From: Pseudoalteromonas sp. UG3-2
Lineage (GTDB): Bacteria > Pseudomonadota > Gammaproteobacteria > Enterobacterales > Alteromonadaceae
Direction: 5' to 3'
Assembly (NCBI RefSeq): GCF_037120705.1
Contig: NZ_JAWLJU010000002.1
Coordinates: 496,001 to 560,000 of the forward strand
DNA length: 64,000 bases
Shown here: positions 42,478 to 52,986 of the stretch, in pieces
Numbering within the stretch: the first letter of the stretch is position 1
Layout: every line of letters starts with the position of its first letter
Translations under genes and position numbers: made by a program
Notes under the pieces: generated by a model
What the model was told of the DNA's origin: nothing
The model's database searches: none
The model's input: the letters and a program-made list of their open reading frames with translations, nothing else

Positions 42478-44250
42478 GTGAAATATAACGTACGCGAATT
42501 TGACGCAGTAGTAGTAGGTGCTGGTGGCGCTGGTATGCGCGCGGCCCTAGCTATCTCAGAATCAGGTAAAACCTGTGCACTAATTTCTAAGGTATTCCCA
42601 ACTCGTTCGCACACGGTATCGGCGCAGGGGGGTATCACCGTTGCGCTAGGTAACTCGCACGAGGATAACTGGGAATGGCACATGTACGATACGGTTAAAG
42701 GTTCTGATTACATCGGTGACCAAGACGCTATCGAGTACATGACCAAAACCGGCCCAGAGGCAATCACTGAGCTTGAGAACATGGGTTTACCATTCTCGCG
42801 CTTTGAAAATGGTCGTGTTTACCAACGTCCTTTCGGTGGTCAGTCGAAAAACTTTGGCGGTGAACAAGCCGCTCGTACTGCTGCTGCAGCGGACCGTACT
42901 GGTCACGCATTGCTACACTGCTTGTACCAACAGAACGTAAAAAATAACACAAATGTATTCTCTGAATGGTACGCATTAGACCTAGTTAAAAACGACAAAG
43001 GCGATGTGGTTGGTGTTACAGCAATTGATATTGAAAGCGGTGAAGTGGTTTTCTTCAAATCAAAAGCGGTAGTACTTGCAACCGGTGGTGCTGGTCGTAT
43101 TTATGCATCTACTACCAACGCGCACATCAACACTGGTGACGGTGTGGGTATGGCTGTTCGCGCTGGCATTGGCATGCAAGACATGGAAATGTGGCAGTTC
43201 CACCCAACCGGTATCGCAGGCGCTGGTACATTAGTGACTGAAGGCTGTCGTGGTGAAGGTGGTTACCTGTTAAACAAAGACGGTGAGCGCTTCATGGAGC
43301 GTTATGCCCCTAACGCTAAAGACCTTGCAGGTCGTGACGTTGTGGCCCGTGCAATGATGACAGAAATCCGTGAAGGTCGTGGTTGTGAAGGCCCTTGGGG
43401 TACGCACATCAAACTTAAGTTGGATCACCTAGGTGCAGAAACTCTAAACTTACGCCTACCTGGTGTATGTGACTTATCTAAGACGTTTGCCCACGTAGAT
43501 CCGGCAGAAGAGCCAATTCCAGTTATCCCAACATGTCACTACATGATGGGTGGTGTACCGACCAACGTTCATGGTCAGGTACTGGATGTCAATGAAGCGG
43601 GCGAAGAACGTATTGTTGAAGGTCTGTTCGCCGTTGGTGAAATTGCCTGTGTATCGGTACACGGTGCAAACCGTCTTGGTGGTAACTCACTGCTTGACCT
43701 TGTGGTATTTGGTCGTGCTGCAGGTAACTTCTTAGGCACTTACCTAAGCGACTTTGAGTCAACTGGCGATGCTACGGCAGACGACGTTGATCAGGCACTA
43801 GCGAGATTCAATCGCTGGGAAAGCTCTGAGAAAGGTAAGGGCGAGGATCCTGTGCAAATCAAGAAAGATTTGCAAGAGTGTATGCAGCTTAACTTCTCGG
43901 TATTCCGTGAAGGCGACGCTATGGCCGATGGCCTGAAAGATCTTAAAGAGATCCGTGAGCGTCTTAAGCATGCCCGTTTGGACGATAAGTCAAGCGAGTT
44001 CAACACTCAGCGTATTGAGTGTTTAGAGCTAGATAACCTGATGGAAACGGCTTTCTCAACTGCGGTAGCTGCAAACTTCCGTACTGAGAGTCGTGGTGCG
44101 CACTCGCGCTTTGACTTCCCTGAGCGTGATGATGAGAACTGGCTATGCCACTCAATTTATCACCCGCAGTCTGATGCGATGAGTAAACGCGAAGTAAACT
44201 TTGCGCCGACGACTCGCGAAGCGTTCCCACCTAAAGCACGTACATACTAG
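42478..44250 (+). CDS. sdhA: Succinate dehydrogenase flavoprotein subunit
   Basis: A 590-aa catalytic subunit oxidising succinate to fumarate. The N-terminal FAD fold [13 protein letters not shown] and the covalent FAD-histidine H45 in [11 protein letters not shown] are present, as is the active-site HPTGI region. The start is GTG immediately after the sdhD stop, and [16 protein letters not shown] aligns with E. coli SdhA. Codon use and tight spacing indicate high expression in the sdhCDAB unit. Confidence 0.97.
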   Translation: MKYNVREFDAVVVGAGGAGMRAALAISESGKTCALISKVFPTRSHTVSAQGGITVALGNSHEDNWEWHMYDTVKGSDYIGDQDAIEYMTKTGPEAITELENMGLPFSRFENGRVYQRPFGGQSKNFGGEQAARTAAAADRTGHALLHCLYQQNVKNNTNVFSEWYALDLVKNDKGDVVGVTAIDIESGEVVFFKSKAVVLATGGAGRIYASTTNAHINTGDGVGMAVRAGIGMQDMEMWQFHPTGIAGAGTLVTEGCRGEGGYLLNKDGERFMERYAPNAKDLAGRDVVARAMMTEIREGRGCEGPWGTHIKLKLDHLGAETLNLRLPGVCDLSKTFAHVDPAEEPIPVIPTCHYMMGGVPTNVHGQVLDVNEAGEERIVEGLFAVGEIACVSVHGANRLGGNSLLDLVVFGRAAGNFLGTYLSDFESTGDATADDVDQALARFNRWESSEKGKGEDPVQIKKDLQECMQLNFSVFREGDAMADGLKDLKEIRERLKHARLDDKSSEFNTQRIECLELDNLMETAFSTAVAANFRTESRGAHSRFDFPERDDENWLCHSIYHPQSDAMSKREVNFAPTTREAFPPKARTY

Positions 44251-44260
44251 GAGCTAAGCG

Positions 44261-44980
44261 ATGGCAACTTTAGAATTATCTGTTTATCGTTATAATCCTG
44301 ATGAAGATGCAGCACCGCGCATGCAAGACTACACTCTAGAGGTAGAGGAAGGTCGTGACATGATGGTGCTAGATGCTCTGATGCAGTTAAAAGAGCAAGA
44401 TCCATCTTTATCATTCCGCCGCTCATGCCGTGAAGGTGTGTGTGGTTCTGACGGTGTAAACATGAACGGTAAAAACGGTCTTGCTTGCATTACGCCTATT
44501 TCAGCATTGCAAAAAGGCGGCAAAGGCAAAATCGTTGTACGTCCATTACCGGGTCTTCCGGTTATTCGTGACTTGGTTATCGACATGAGCCAATTCTACA
44601 CGCAATACGAGAAGGTTAAGCCGTACCTAATTAACGACAAGCCAACTGGTGGTGAAGAGCGTTTACAGTCAGTTGAAGACCGTGAAAAGCTTGACGGCCT
44701 GTACGAGTGTATTCTTTGTGCTTGTTGTTCAACGTCTTGTCCGTCTTTCTGGTGGAACCCAGATAAGTTCATCGGTCCTGCTGGCCTACTTCACGCTTAC
44801 CGTTTCTTGGCTGATAGCCGTGATACGGCAACCGAAGAACGTCTTGCAGACCTTGATGATGCATTCAGCGTTTTCCGCTGTCACAGTATCATGAACTGTG
44901 TTAGCGTATGTCCTAAAGGCCTTAATCCGACTAAGGCAATTGGACAAATTAAATCAATGTTGTTAAACCGTTCGGTATAA
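44261..44980 (+). CDS. sdhB: Succinate dehydrogenase iron-sulfur subunit
   Basis: A 239-aa subunit carrying electrons from FAD to quinone. The [2Fe-2S] ligands are C56, C61, D64 and C76, with aspartate in the third position as in E. coli. The [4Fe-4S] and [3Fe-4S] cysteines lie in CILCACCSTSC (150-160) and CHSIMNCVSVC (207-217). AGGAG precedes the ATG ten bases after sdhA. Confidence 0.97.
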   Translation: MATLELSVYRYNPDEDAAPRMQDYTLEVEEGRDMMVLDALMQLKEQDPSLSFRRSCREGVCGSDGVNMNGKNGLACITPISALQKGGKGKIVVRPLPGLPVIRDLVIDMSQFYTQYEKVKPYLINDKPTGGEERLQSVEDREKLDGLYECILCACCSTSCPSFWWNPDKFIGPAGLLHAYRFLADSRDTATEERLADLDDAFSVFRCHSIMNCVSVCPKGLNPTKAIGQIKSMLLNRSV

Positions 44981-44995
44981 CACATACTACTAGCT

Positions 44996-45028
44996 AAGAT
45001 GGCAAGCATTAGCTTGCCATCTTGTTTT
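44996..45028 (+). terminator. Hairpin between sdhB and sucA (partial terminator)
   Basis: Perfect 12-bp stem AAGATGGCAAGC / GCTTGCCATCTT (44996-45007, 45012-45023) with ATTA loop, followed by GTTTTCGTTT. The interrupted T-run suggests partial termination or mRNA processing within a sdh-suc transcript. Confidence 0.6.
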
Positions 45029-45064
45029 CGTTTAAGTTTCTGCGCTAGATAAAAGGGCTAATAA

Positions 45065-47878
45065 ATGCACGAAGGTGTGATGAAGGCATGGCTAGAATCT
45101 TCGCACTTGTACGGCGGTAACGTCGCATACGTAGAAGATCTATATGAGGCGTATCTAGACGATGCAGCTTCAGTGCCAGAAGAATGGCGAGAGGTGTTTG
45201 ATCAACTGCCAAAAGTTGATGGGGTGGATGTTGATGCAAAACATTCAGAAGTAAGAGCGCAATTTGCTGAACTTGCTAAAAACAAACACAAAGAGGTCGT
45301 GGTATCGGCAGAAGGTGCTGCTGACGCTAAACAAGTTAAAGTTCTGCAGTTAATTAACGCATTTCGATTCCGTGGTCATCAAAACGCAAACCTCGATCCC
45401 CTTGGGATTTGGCAAAGAGAGCGCGTTCGTGATTTAGACCCGAGTTTTCACGATTTAACTGATGCAGACCTAGATAAAGAATTTAACGTTGGCTCTTTTG
45501 CTTGTGGCAAAGAGACAATGAAACTGAAAGATTTGTATGCTGCCTTAAAAGAAACCTATTGTGGTTCGATTGGCGCAGAGTACATGCACATCACCTCAAC
45601 GGAAGAAAAACGTTGGATCCAACAACGTTTAGAGTCCACCTTCGCCAAGCCTCAGTTTGACAAAGAAACGAAACTACGAATTTACAAAGGCCTGACGGCA
45701 GCAGATGGTCTGGAAAAATACCTAGGGGCTAAGTTCCCAGGTGCTAAGCGTTTCTCACTTGAGGGTGGTGATGCCCTAGTACCAATGCTGAAAGAGCTGA
45801 TGCACCGTGCTGGTGAAAGCGGCCAAGAAGAAGCGGTTATTGGTATGGCCCACCGTGGGCGTTTGAACGTGTTAGTTAACGTCTTAGGTAAAAACCCGCA
45901 GGAGCTATTTGACGAGTTCGCTGGTAAATACGGCGAACAAGCCGGTTCTGGTGACGTTAAATACCACATGGGTTACTCTTCTGACTTTGGCACTAAGGGC
46001 GGCAACGTTCATATGGCCTTGGCCTTTAACCCGTCTCACCTAGAGATTGTTAATCCAGTGGTCATGGGTTCAGTTCGCGCTCGTCTCGATCGTTTGAATT
46101 GCCAAAGTGGCTCCAAGGCATTACCTATTACGATCCATGGTGACTCAGCGATCGCTGGACAAGGTGTTGTTCAAGAAACATTTAACTTATCGCAAACTCG
46201 CGCTTATGGCGTTGGTGGTACAGTGCGTATCGTGGTTAACAACCAAGTTGGTTTCACCACCTCTAAACGTGAAGACACGCGTTCAACAGAGTACTGTACC
46301 GACATTGCGAAAATGGTTCAGGCGCCCATTTTCCACGTTAATTCTGACGATCCAGAAGCCGTTGCGTTTGTTACTCAAGTGGCATTGGATTACCGTAACA
46401 AATTTAAGCGTGATGTGGTTATTGACCTAGTTTGTTACCGTCGTCATGGTCACAATGAAGCGGATGAGCCAAACGCAACTCAACCGTTGATGTACCAAAA
46501 AGTGAAGAAGCACCCTGTACCGCGTCAGCTTTACTCTGAGCAGCTGATTAAAGAAGGGGTGATTTCGGAAGCAGAAGCGAAACAAATCTCTGATGACTAC
46601 CGTAATGGCCTAGATAAAGGTCAGTGCGTTGTGGAAGAGATCCAAAAAGAAACTAAGCATTCTTCGGATTGGTCTAAATACGTTGGCCACGATTGGGATA
46701 CGCCTTACGAGCCAAAACTTGATGTTGCTAAACTCAAGGAACTTGGTGAAAAGGTTGCTAGTTACCCAGACAGCCATAAAGCGCAGTCTCGCGTTAAAAA
46801 GATTTATGACGACCGCAAGGCCATGGCTAAAGGCGACAAGCCACTGGATTGGGGTATGGCCGAAACCTTGGCCTACGCAACCTTAGTCGAAGAGGGCACA
46901 GACGTACGCCTTACAGGTCAAGACTCAGGTCGTGGTACTTTCTTCCACCGTCATGCGGTAGTGCATAACCAAGAAGACGCATCAACTTATTTGCCACTGC
47001 AACACATCAGTGACAACCAAGGTGTGTTTGAAGTCTATGACTCAGTGCTTTCTGAAGAAGCCGTCTTGGCGTTTGAATATGGGTACGCTACGGCGGAACC
47101 AACCTCGTTGGTACTTTGGGAAGCGCAGTTTGGTGACTTTGCCAATGGTGCTCAGGTTGTATTTGACCAGTTCTTGAGCTCTGGTGAGCAAAAGTGGGGC
47201 CGTTTATGTGGCTTAACCATGTTGTTACCTCATGGCTATGAAGGTCAAGGTCCAGAACACAGTTCAGCGCGCTTAGAGCGTTATCTGCAATTGTGTGCAG
47301 ACCACAACATGCAAGTCTGTGTGCCAACGACGCCAGCGCAAGTGTATGCTATGCTGCGCCGTCAATCGGTACGTCCATTACGTCGTCCACTGATTGTACT
47401 AACACCAAAATCACTGCTACGTCATCCATTGGCGGTATCTAGCCTTGAAGAGCTTGCCGATGGCGTGTTCCACAACATGATTGATGAAATTGATGACATC
47501 AACCCTGAGAAAGTGGAACGTGTTGTATTCTGTAGCGGTAAGGTGTACTACGAACTACTGCAAGAGCGTCGTAAGCAAGAACTAGACAATGTTGCTATTG
47601 TCCGTGTTGAGCAACTGTATCCGTTCCCTCACAAAGAGATGGACGAGATCATGGCTCGCTACCAACACGTTAAAGATTTCGTATGGTGTCAAGAAGAGCC
47701 GCAAAACCAAGGTGCTTGGTACTGCTCGCAACACCATTTCTGGGAAGCCATTCCATCAGGTGCTAATTTATCTTACGCTGGTCGTAAAGCGGCAGCAGCG
47801 CCTGCTTGTGGTTATATGTCTACCCATACTAAAGAACAAAACGCGTTAATTGCTGACGCTTTAACAATTAAGAAATAA
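45065..47878 (+). CDS. sucA: 2-oxoglutarate dehydrogenase E1 component
   Basis: A 937-aa thiamine-diphosphate decarboxylase, like E. coli SucA (933 aa). The N-terminal MKAWLESSHLYGGN helix that docks on E2/E3 is present, as are the ThDP/Mg site (HGDSAIAGQGVVQETFNLS, VVNNQVGFTT) and the C-terminal AMP/acetyl-CoA site region. It decarboxylates 2-oxoglutarate and transfers succinyl to the lipoyl domains of SucB. ATG 45065 has weak Shine-Dalgarno; an alternative ATG lies at 45080 (MKAWL). It is ten bases upstream of sucB. Confidence 0.96.
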   Translation: MHEGVMKAWLESSHLYGGNVAYVEDLYEAYLDDAASVPEEWREVFDQLPKVDGVDVDAKHSEVRAQFAELAKNKHKEVVVSAEGAADAKQVKVLQLINAFRFRGHQNANLDPLGIWQRERVRDLDPSFHDLTDADLDKEFNVGSFACGKETMKLKDLYAALKETYCGSIGAEYMHITSTEEKRWIQQRLESTFAKPQFDKETKLRIYKGLTAADGLEKYLGAKFPGAKRFSLEGGDALVPMLKELMHRAGESGQEEAVIGMAHRGRLNVLVNVLGKNPQELFDEFAGKYGEQAGSGDVKYHMGYSSDFGTKGGNVHMALAFNPSHLEIVNPVVMGSVRARLDRLNCQSGSKALPITIHGDSAIAGQGVVQETFNLSQTRAYGVGGTVRIVVNNQVGFTTSKREDTRSTEYCTDIAKMVQAPIFHVNSDDPEAVAFVTQVALDYRNKFKRDVVIDLVCYRRHGHNEADEPNATQPLMYQKVKKHPVPRQLYSEQLIKEGVISEAEAKQISDDYRNGLDKGQCVVEEIQKETKHSSDWSKYVGHDWDTPYEPKLDVAKLKELGEKVASYPDSHKAQSRVKKIYDDRKAMAKGDKPLDWGMAETLAYATLVEEGTDVRLTGQDSGRGTFFHRHAVVHNQEDASTYLPLQHISDNQGVFEVYDSVLSEEAVLAFEYGYATAEPTSLVLWEAQFGDFANGAQVVFDQFLSSGEQKWGRLCGLTMLLPHGYEGQGPEHSSARLERYLQLCADHNMQVCVPTTPAQVYAMLRRQSVRPLRRPLIVLTPKSLLRHPLAVSSLEELADGVFHNMIDEIDDINPEKVERVVFCSGKVYYELLQERRKQELDNVAIVRVEQLYPFPHKEMDEIMARYQHVKDFVWCQEEPQNQGAWYCSQHHFWEAIPSGANLSYAGRKAAAAPACGYMSTHTKEQNALIADALTIKK

Positions 47879-47888
47879 GGAATAAGAG

Positions 47889-49421
47889 ATGACAACCGAA
47901 ATCAAGGTGCCTGTTCTTCCTGAGTCTGTTGCTGATGCAACGGTTGCCACTTGGCATGTAAGCGTTGGCGATAAAGTGACTCGAGATCAAAATCTAGTTG
48001 ATATCGAAACTGATAAAGTGGTTTTAGAAGTTGTAGCACCAGAAGATGGTGTTATAACTGAGATTTCCGAAACTGAAGGGGCTACGGTTCTTTCAGATCA
48101 AGTAATCGCGCAACTGGGCGAGGCCGATGATGCTGGTACTTCTGACTCATCAGACTCATCGAAATCAGAACCAGAGCAAAGCAAAGAAGAATCAGCCGCG
48201 TCAGACCCGACGCAAGCATCAGAAGGTAAAGAAGTGGACATTAAAGTACCTGTACTTCCTGAATCAGTAGCAGACGCTACCATTGCGACTTGGCACGTAC
48301 AGCCAGGCGAATCTGTTAGCCGTGACCAAAACTTGGTTGATATTGAAACCGACAAAGTGGTTCTTGAAGTAGTTGCACCAGATGATGGTGTGATGGGCGA
48401 ACAAATCCATGGCGAAGGTGAAACTGTTCTTGCTGATCAAGTGATTGGTAAAGTGGTAGCGGGCAGCGGTTCTGCACCGGCATCGGCGCCTGCAGAAGCG
48501 AAGCAAGAATCAACGTCTTCTGACTCTGACGAAAACTCAGATGTGTTAACGCCGTCAGTACGTCGTATGATTGCTGAGAAAGGCCTAGATGCGTCTAAGA
48601 TCAAAGGTTCAGGTAAAGGTGGTCGTATCACCAAAGAAGACGTGGACAACTTCTTGAAGTCAGGCGCTAAGTCTGAATCAAAGCCAGCAGCTTCTAGCAC
48701 TACTACGGCACCAGTAGGTGAGCGTACGCAAAAACGCGTTCCAATGACGCGTCTTCGTAAGACCATTGCTAACCGCCTACTTGAAGCGAAGAATTCAACT
48801 GCAATGTTGACCACTTTCAACGAAGTAAACATGAAGCCAATCATGGATCTTCGTAAGCAATACAAAGACGTATTTGAAGAGCGTCACGGTATTCGCTTAG
48901 GCTTTATGTCTTTCTACGTGAAAGCCGTAACTGAAGCACTTAAGCGCTTCCCAGAAGTGAATGCGTCAATCGACGGTGATGATATCGTTTATCACAACTA
49001 CTTCGACATCAGCATCGCGGTATCTACGCCACGTGGTCTTGTGACTCCAGTACTACGTGACTGTGATAAGCTATCGGTTGCTGAAATTGAGAAAGGTATT
49101 CGTGAATTGGCACTAAAAGGTCGTGACGGCAAACTTACCGTTGATGACATGACTGGTGGTAACTTTACAATCACCAATGGTGGTGTATTTGGCTCGTTGA
49201 TTTCAACGCCTATCATCAACCTACCGCAGTCTTCTATCTTGGGTATGCACAAAATCCAAGAGCGTCCAATGGCAGTAAACGGCAAGGTTGAAATCTTACC
49301 GATGATGTACTTGGCACTGTCGTACGATCACCGTCAAATTGATGGTAAAGAGTCGGTTGGCTTCTTAGTAACAATCAAAGAGTTGCTTGAAGATCCAACG
49401 CGTCTTCTACTCGACGTATAA
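47889..49421 (+). CDS. sucB: 2-oxoglutarate dehydrogenase E2 (succinyltransferase) with two lipoyl domains
   Basis: A 510-aa E2 enzyme. Two lipoyl domains are present, with lipoylated lysines predicted at K43 and K156 (both [11 protein letters not shown]), separated by a Ser/Asp/Glu-rich linker (about 78-116). The peripheral subunit-binding domain follows (217-255), then an Ala/Ser/Thr linker and the catalytic domain (about 280-510) with H481 and D485 in [13 protein letters not shown]. coli SucB has one lipoyl domain and 405 aa. The enzyme passes succinyl from E1 to CoA. Start has AAGGA upstream. The duplication is old, because third codon positions differ. Confidence 0.96.
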   Translation: MTTEIKVPVLPESVADATVATWHVSVGDKVTRDQNLVDIETDKVVLEVVAPEDGVITEISETEGATVLSDQVIAQLGEADDAGTSDSSDSSKSEPEQSKEESAASDPTQASEGKEVDIKVPVLPESVADATIATWHVQPGESVSRDQNLVDIETDKVVLEVVAPDDGVMGEQIHGEGETVLADQVIGKVVAGSGSAPASAPAEAKQESTSSDSDENSDVLTPSVRRMIAEKGLDASKIKGSGKGGRITKEDVDNFLKSGAKSESKPAASSTTTAPVGERTQKRVPMTRLRKTIANRLLEAKNSTAMLTTFNEVNMKPIMDLRKQYKDVFEERHGIRLGFMSFYVKAVTEALKRFPEVNASIDGDDIVYHNYFDISIAVSTPRGLVTPVLRDCDKLSVAEIEKGIRELALKGRDGKLTVDDMTGGNFTITNGGVFGSLISTPIINLPQSSILGMHKIQERPMAVNGKVEILPMMYLALSYDHRQIDGKESVGFLVTIKELLEDPTRLLLDV

Positions 49422-49437
49422 TGTTTGTTTAAAGAAT

Positions 49438-49468
49438 AAGCTGTATGCTCGCATACAGCTTTTTTTTT
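49438..49468 (+). terminator. Rho-independent terminator after sucB
   Basis: AAGCTGTATGC / GCATACAGCTT (49438-49448, 49451-49461) followed by a T-run of about nine. Confidence 0.92.
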
Positions 49469-49594
49469 GCGCCTTTGGTCTAAGTGGGGTTTTCATAGCA
49501 AGCCTTGGGATCTATACTATGAGCGCAATTTGGGATAGCTGATTATTTGCATAAATATTCAGCTTTTTTAGTATAAAAAATTGGATAAAGCATC

Positions 49595-50761
49595 ATGAAT
49601 TTGCATGAGTATCAGGCAAAACAACTTTTTGCCGAATATGGTCTACCTGTATCAGAAGGCTTTGCTTGTGATACACCTCAAGAAGCAGTTGAAGCTGCTG
49701 GTAAAATCGGTGGAGACAAGTGGGTTGTTAAATGTCAAGTACACGCTGGCGGCCGTGGTAAAGCGGGCGGTGTTAAACTGGCAGACAGCAAAGACGAAAT
49801 CCGCGCATTCGCTGAAAACTGGTTAGGCAAAAACCTAGTTACTTACCAAACAGACGAGAAAGGTCAGCCAGTTGCTAAAATTTTAGTAGAAAGCTGCACT
49901 GATATTGCAAATGAACTATACCTAGGTGCCGTAGTTGACCGTGGAACACGTAAAGTTGTGTTCATGGCATCGACTGAAGGCGGTGTAGAAATCGAACAAG
50001 TTGCAGAAGAAACGCCTGAACTAATTCACAAAGCTGAGGTTGATCCACTAGTTGGTCCTCAGGCTTATCAAGGCCGTGAGCTGGCGTTCAAACTTGGTTT
50101 GAACCCAACGCAAGTTAAACAGTTCACTAAGATCTTTATGGGTCTTGCGCAAATGTTCATCAACCATGACTTCGCGCTACTTGAAATTAACCCATTAGTA
50201 ATCACTGATGAAGGTAACCTTCACTGTCTTGACGGCAAAATCGGTGTTGATGGCAACGCGTTATTCCGCCAGCCTAAAATCCGTGAATTCCACGATCCTT
50301 CACAAGAAGACGCACGTGAAGCACACGCGGCAAGCTTTGAGCTTAACTACGTTGCACTAGACGGTAACGTTGGTTGTATGGTTAACGGTGCAGGCCTTGC
50401 GATGGGTACTATGGACATCGTAAACCTACACGGCGGTAAGCCAGCTAACTTCCTAGACGTTGGTGGCGGCGCAACGAAAGAGCGTGTATCAGAAGCATTC
50501 AAGATCATCCTTTCTGATGACAACGTGAAAGCAGTACTCGTTAACATCTTTGGCGGTATCGTACGTTGTGACATGATCGCAGAAGGTATTATCGGTGCGG
50601 TTAAAGAAGTTGGCGTAAACGTACCAGTAGTTGTACGTCTTGAAGGTACTAACGCGGAAGCTGGTCGTGAAGTACTAGCTAACTCAGGCCTTGACATCAT
50701 TGCAGCTGAGTCTCTAACTGACGCTGCTGAGAAAGTAGTTGCTGCTGCGGAGGGCAAATAA
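49595..50761 (+). CDS. sucC: Succinyl-CoA synthetase, beta subunit (ADP-forming)
   Basis: A 388-aa ATP-grasp subunit, the same length as E. coli SucC. The family opening [19 protein letters not shown] and [16 protein letters not shown] (nucleotide site) are present, as are [17 protein letters not shown] and the GGATKERV block. It makes ATP or GTP while converting succinyl-CoA to succinate. A terminator separates it from sucB, and TTGCAT (49547) with TAGTAT/TATAAA (49569-49577) may be its promoter, though the leader would then be short. Its stop overlaps the sucD start (TAATG). Confidence 0.96.
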   Translation: MNLHEYQAKQLFAEYGLPVSEGFACDTPQEAVEAAGKIGGDKWVVKCQVHAGGRGKAGGVKLADSKDEIRAFAENWLGKNLVTYQTDEKGQPVAKILVESCTDIANELYLGAVVDRGTRKVVFMASTEGGVEIEQVAEETPELIHKAEVDPLVGPQAYQGRELAFKLGLNPTQVKQFTKIFMGLAQMFINHDFALLEINPLVITDEGNLHCLDGKIGVDGNALFRQPKIREFHDPSQEDAREAHAASFELNYVALDGNVGCMVNGAGLAMGTMDIVNLHGGKPANFLDVGGGATKERVSEAFKIILSDDNVKAVLVNIFGGIVRCDMIAEGIIGAVKEVGVNVPVVVRLEGTNAEAGREVLANSGLDIIAAESLTDAAEKVVAAAEGK

Positions 50762-51633
50762 TGTCTGTATTAATTAACAAAGATACTAAAGTAATCTGTC
50801 AAGGTTTCACTGGTGGTCAGGGTACTTTCCACTCTGAGCAAGCTATCCAGTACGGTACACAAATGGTTGGTGGTGTTTCTCCTGGTAAAGGCGGCACAAC
50901 TCACCTAGGCCTACCAGTATTTAACACAGTACGCGAAGCGGTAGAGTCTACAGGTGCAACGGCATCTGTTATCTATGTACCAGCTGCTTTTTGTAAAGAC
51001 GCTATCCTTGAAGCGATCGACGCAGGCATCGAGCTAATCGTTTGTATCACTGAAGGTATCCCAACACTTGACATGGTTGATGTTAAGGTGAAGTTGGATG
51101 AAACGGGCGTTCGCATGATTGGTCCTAACTGCCCAGGTGTTATCACTCCAGGTGAAACTAAGATTGGTATCATGCCAGGCCACATCCACAAGCCAGGTAA
51201 AGTAGGTATTGTATCACGTTCTGGTACACTTACTTACGAAGCGGTTAAGCAAACTACAGACGCAGGCTTCGGTCAGTCTACGTGTGTTGGTATCGGTGGT
51301 GATCCAATCCCAGGTACTAACTTCATCGACGTGCTAGAAATGTTCGAGAAAGACGACCAAACTGAAGCAATCGTGATGATCGGTGAGATCGGCGGTACTG
51401 CTGAAGAAGAAGCGGCTGAATACATCAAGCACAACGTAACTAAGCCAGTGGTTTCTTACATTGCTGGTGTTACAGCTCCTCCAGGTAAGCGTATGGGTCA
51501 CGCTGGTGCAATTATCGCAGGCGGTAAAGGCACAGCTGACGAGAAGTTCGCAGCCCTTGAAGAAGCAGGCGTTAAAACAGTACGCTCTCTTGCAGAAATC
51601 GGTTCTGCACTAAAAGAGAAAGCAGGCTGGTAA
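50761..51633 (+). CDS. sucD: Succinyl-CoA synthetase, alpha subunit
   Basis: A 290-aa CoA-binding subunit like E. coli SucD (289 aa). Conserved CoA site [16 protein letters not shown] is near the N-terminus, and the phosphorylated histidine is H247 in [13 protein letters not shown]. It functions as an (alpha-beta)2 complex with SucC. One-base overlap with sucC indicates coupled translation. A small AT-rich stem (51632-51651) spans the stop codon, followed by the operon terminator. Confidence 0.97.
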   Translation: MSVLINKDTKVICQGFTGGQGTFHSEQAIQYGTQMVGGVSPGKGGTTHLGLPVFNTVREAVESTGATASVIYVPAAFCKDAILEAIDAGIELIVCITEGIPTLDMVDVKVKLDETGVRMIGPNCPGVITPGETKIGIMPGHIHKPGKVGIVSRSGTLTYEAVKQTTDAGFGQSTCVGIGGDPIPGTNFIDVLEMFEKDDQTEAIVMIGEIGGTAEEEAAEYIKHNVTKPVVSYIAGVTAPPGKRMGHAGAIIAGGKGTADEKFAALEEAGVKTVRSLAEIGSALKEKAGW

Positions 51634-51657
51634 TTGATTTAACAATCAATTGACGCT

Positions 51658-51684
51658 AAAAAGGCTCCTTAGGGAGCCTTTTTT
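51658..51684 (+). terminator. Rho-independent terminator after sucCD
   Basis: GGCTCC / GGAGCC (51663-51668, 51673-51678) with A-run before and T6 after. Immediately upstream, AATTGATT / AATCAATT (51632-51651) forms a second stem over the sucD stop. Confidence 0.9.
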
Positions 51685-51723
51685 GTGGCTAACTATTAGC
51701 GCAGACAATGAGCAAATTCAGTT

Positions 51724-51887
51724 TATACCAATTCGCTTAATTAAGTGGTCTATTTGAGGCAAGAAAATTCTGTCGATAACAAGGCGAAAATTTTGCTATT
51801 TAGCTGTTCTAAATAAGAAATTTTTAACGCAGTTAGCGTCGAATTTGCTCCCTCAAATTGAGCAGGTATTAATGCGGATTGGTATTA
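51724..51887 (+). repeat. Dispersed MITE-like repeat, full copy with terminal inverted repeats
   Basis: A 164-bp element. The left end TATACCAATTCGCTTAATTA and the right end (reverse complement TAATACCAATCCGCATTAAT) form imperfect terminal inverted repeats. It has no ORF. The interior matches 24050-24187 in opposite orientation. It fills the sucD-downstream spacer and ends just before the next gene. Confidence 0.75.
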
Positions 51888-51911
51888 TTTAATCTTAAGG
51901 AAGTAAAGTAA

Positions 51912-52343
51912 GTGAATCTCTATTTACTCGTAGCAGGTATACTGACTTTGATTGCGGCGCTGTTGCATATTGGCTGTATTTATTTTGGGGCTTCTTGGTA
52001 TCGGTTTTTTGGTGCCGGCGAGCACATGGCACGACTTGCTGAACAGGGTAGTCATTACCCAACACTGGTTACCAGTGTCATCACGCTTGTACTGCTGATA
52101 TGGTCTGCTTATGCGGCGGCTGGCGCTGGGGTGTTGTTGAAGTTACCGTTTATGCGATGGGTGTTATCTCTGATTACATTGCTACTTTTGCTGCGTGCTG
52201 TTGCTGGTTTTTATTTTGTATTTGAACCCATGGGACGCACGCCGGCATTTTGGCTCTGGAGCTCGTTAATTTGTTTACTATTAGCAGCTTTGTACGGGGT
52301 GGGCTTAGTGCAAAAGTGGCCGATACTCGCAAAAGCTAAATAG
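51912..52343 (+). CDS. Small four-TM membrane protein, unknown function
   Basis: A 143-aa protein with about four membrane segments (residues 1-22, 48-72, 80-104 and 110-134) separated by short polar loops, including GAGEHMARLAEQGSHYPTLV. I do not recognise a characterised family. Start is GTG 51912 with AAGGAAGT about seven bases upstream. It lies directly downstream of the repeat element, whose edge may contribute to its promoter. No terminator is evident; the convergent ABM gene begins its 3' end 29 bp later. Confidence 0.72.
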   Translation: MNLYLLVAGILTLIAALLHIGCIYFGASWYRFFGAGEHMARLAEQGSHYPTLVTSVITLVLLIWSAYAAAGAGVLLKLPFMRWVLSLITLLLLLRAVAGFYFVFEPMGRTPAFWLWSSLICLLLAALYGVGLVQKWPILAKAK

Positions 52344-52372
52344 AAAGCATTTCAAGCGGGTTTGTAACGCTG

Positions 52373-52684
52373 TTAGACACCGTATTCACGCTCGACCTTG
52401 GCAATGCGAGTGGTGTAACTGGCATACCACTTTTGGTGGCCGTGCTTTTGCGCTTCTACATGCTCGGCATTGGCTTTCCATGCTTTGATTGACTCTAGAT
52501 CTTGCCAATAAGATACTGTGATCCCCACTTCTTCTCTTGCTGATTCTATGCCTAAAAAACCAGGTTGTAGTTGGGCTAGTTCTACCATTCTTGCTGCGGT
52601 TTGGGCGTAGCCTTCATCGTCGTTGTTTTTGATATTGGTGAATATTACCGCGTAATAGGGTGGTGCTGGAGTTTTGGCTATCAT
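52373..52684 (-). CDS. ABM-domain protein (antibiotic biosynthesis monooxygenase fold)
   Basis: A 103-aa ferredoxin-like alpha+beta protein of the ABM superfamily: PPYYAVIFTNIKN strand, then ARMVELAQLQPGFLGIES and the conserved GITVSYWQDLESIKAWKANAEHVEAQ block. Members include heme- or quinone-acting small monooxygenases and many uncharacterised stress proteins, so no substrate can be named. It is monocistronic on the minus strand and its start region contains the GGGGTCA/TGACCCC palindrome at 52739-52757. Confidence 0.85.
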   Translation of the reverse strand: MIAKTPAPPYYAVIFTNIKNNDDEGYAQTAARMVELAQLQPGFLGIESAREEVGITVSYWQDLESIKAWKANAEHVEAQKHGHQKWYASYTTRIAKVEREYGV

Positions 52685-52738
52685 CTTCAGTCGCTATTGC
52701 TGTTTTAGGGAACTTGGTTATAGCAGTACTTGCTTGCT

Positions 52739-52757
52739 GGGGTCAATCAATGACCCC
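52739..52757. repeat. 7-bp inverted repeat upstream of the ABM gene
   Basis: GGGGTCA and TGACCCC flank ATCAA, 55 bp before the minus-strand ABM start. No T-run on either side, so an operator is more likely than a terminator. Confidence 0.45.
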
Positions 52758-52986
52758 ATTACAAATTCAGGTTTTCAGCATTAACGTCTGTATCAAGCAA
52801 CACTTTGCTGCTGAATGTGCCAAAACTTAGGTGTTATTTAAGGGTTAGCTTAATAACGCGTATCTTACTGATTCATTCACAGCCTTATATTGTTTACACA
52901 TCTTTCTATCGGAAAAATAAATATAAAAATTTAACTCATTTAAAAACAACAAGATAAGTGCAAAAATAAAAATAAATGAATAATAA

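Noticed and set aside
47889..48480. SucB lipoyl duplication as an assembly or recent duplication error
   Set aside because: The two copies differ at many synonymous and several non-synonymous positions, so this is an old, selected duplication.
51912..52343. The small membrane protein after the repeat as a mobile-element passenger
   Set aside because: It lies outside the terminal inverted repeat ends and has its own ribosome site, with no second repeat to its right.
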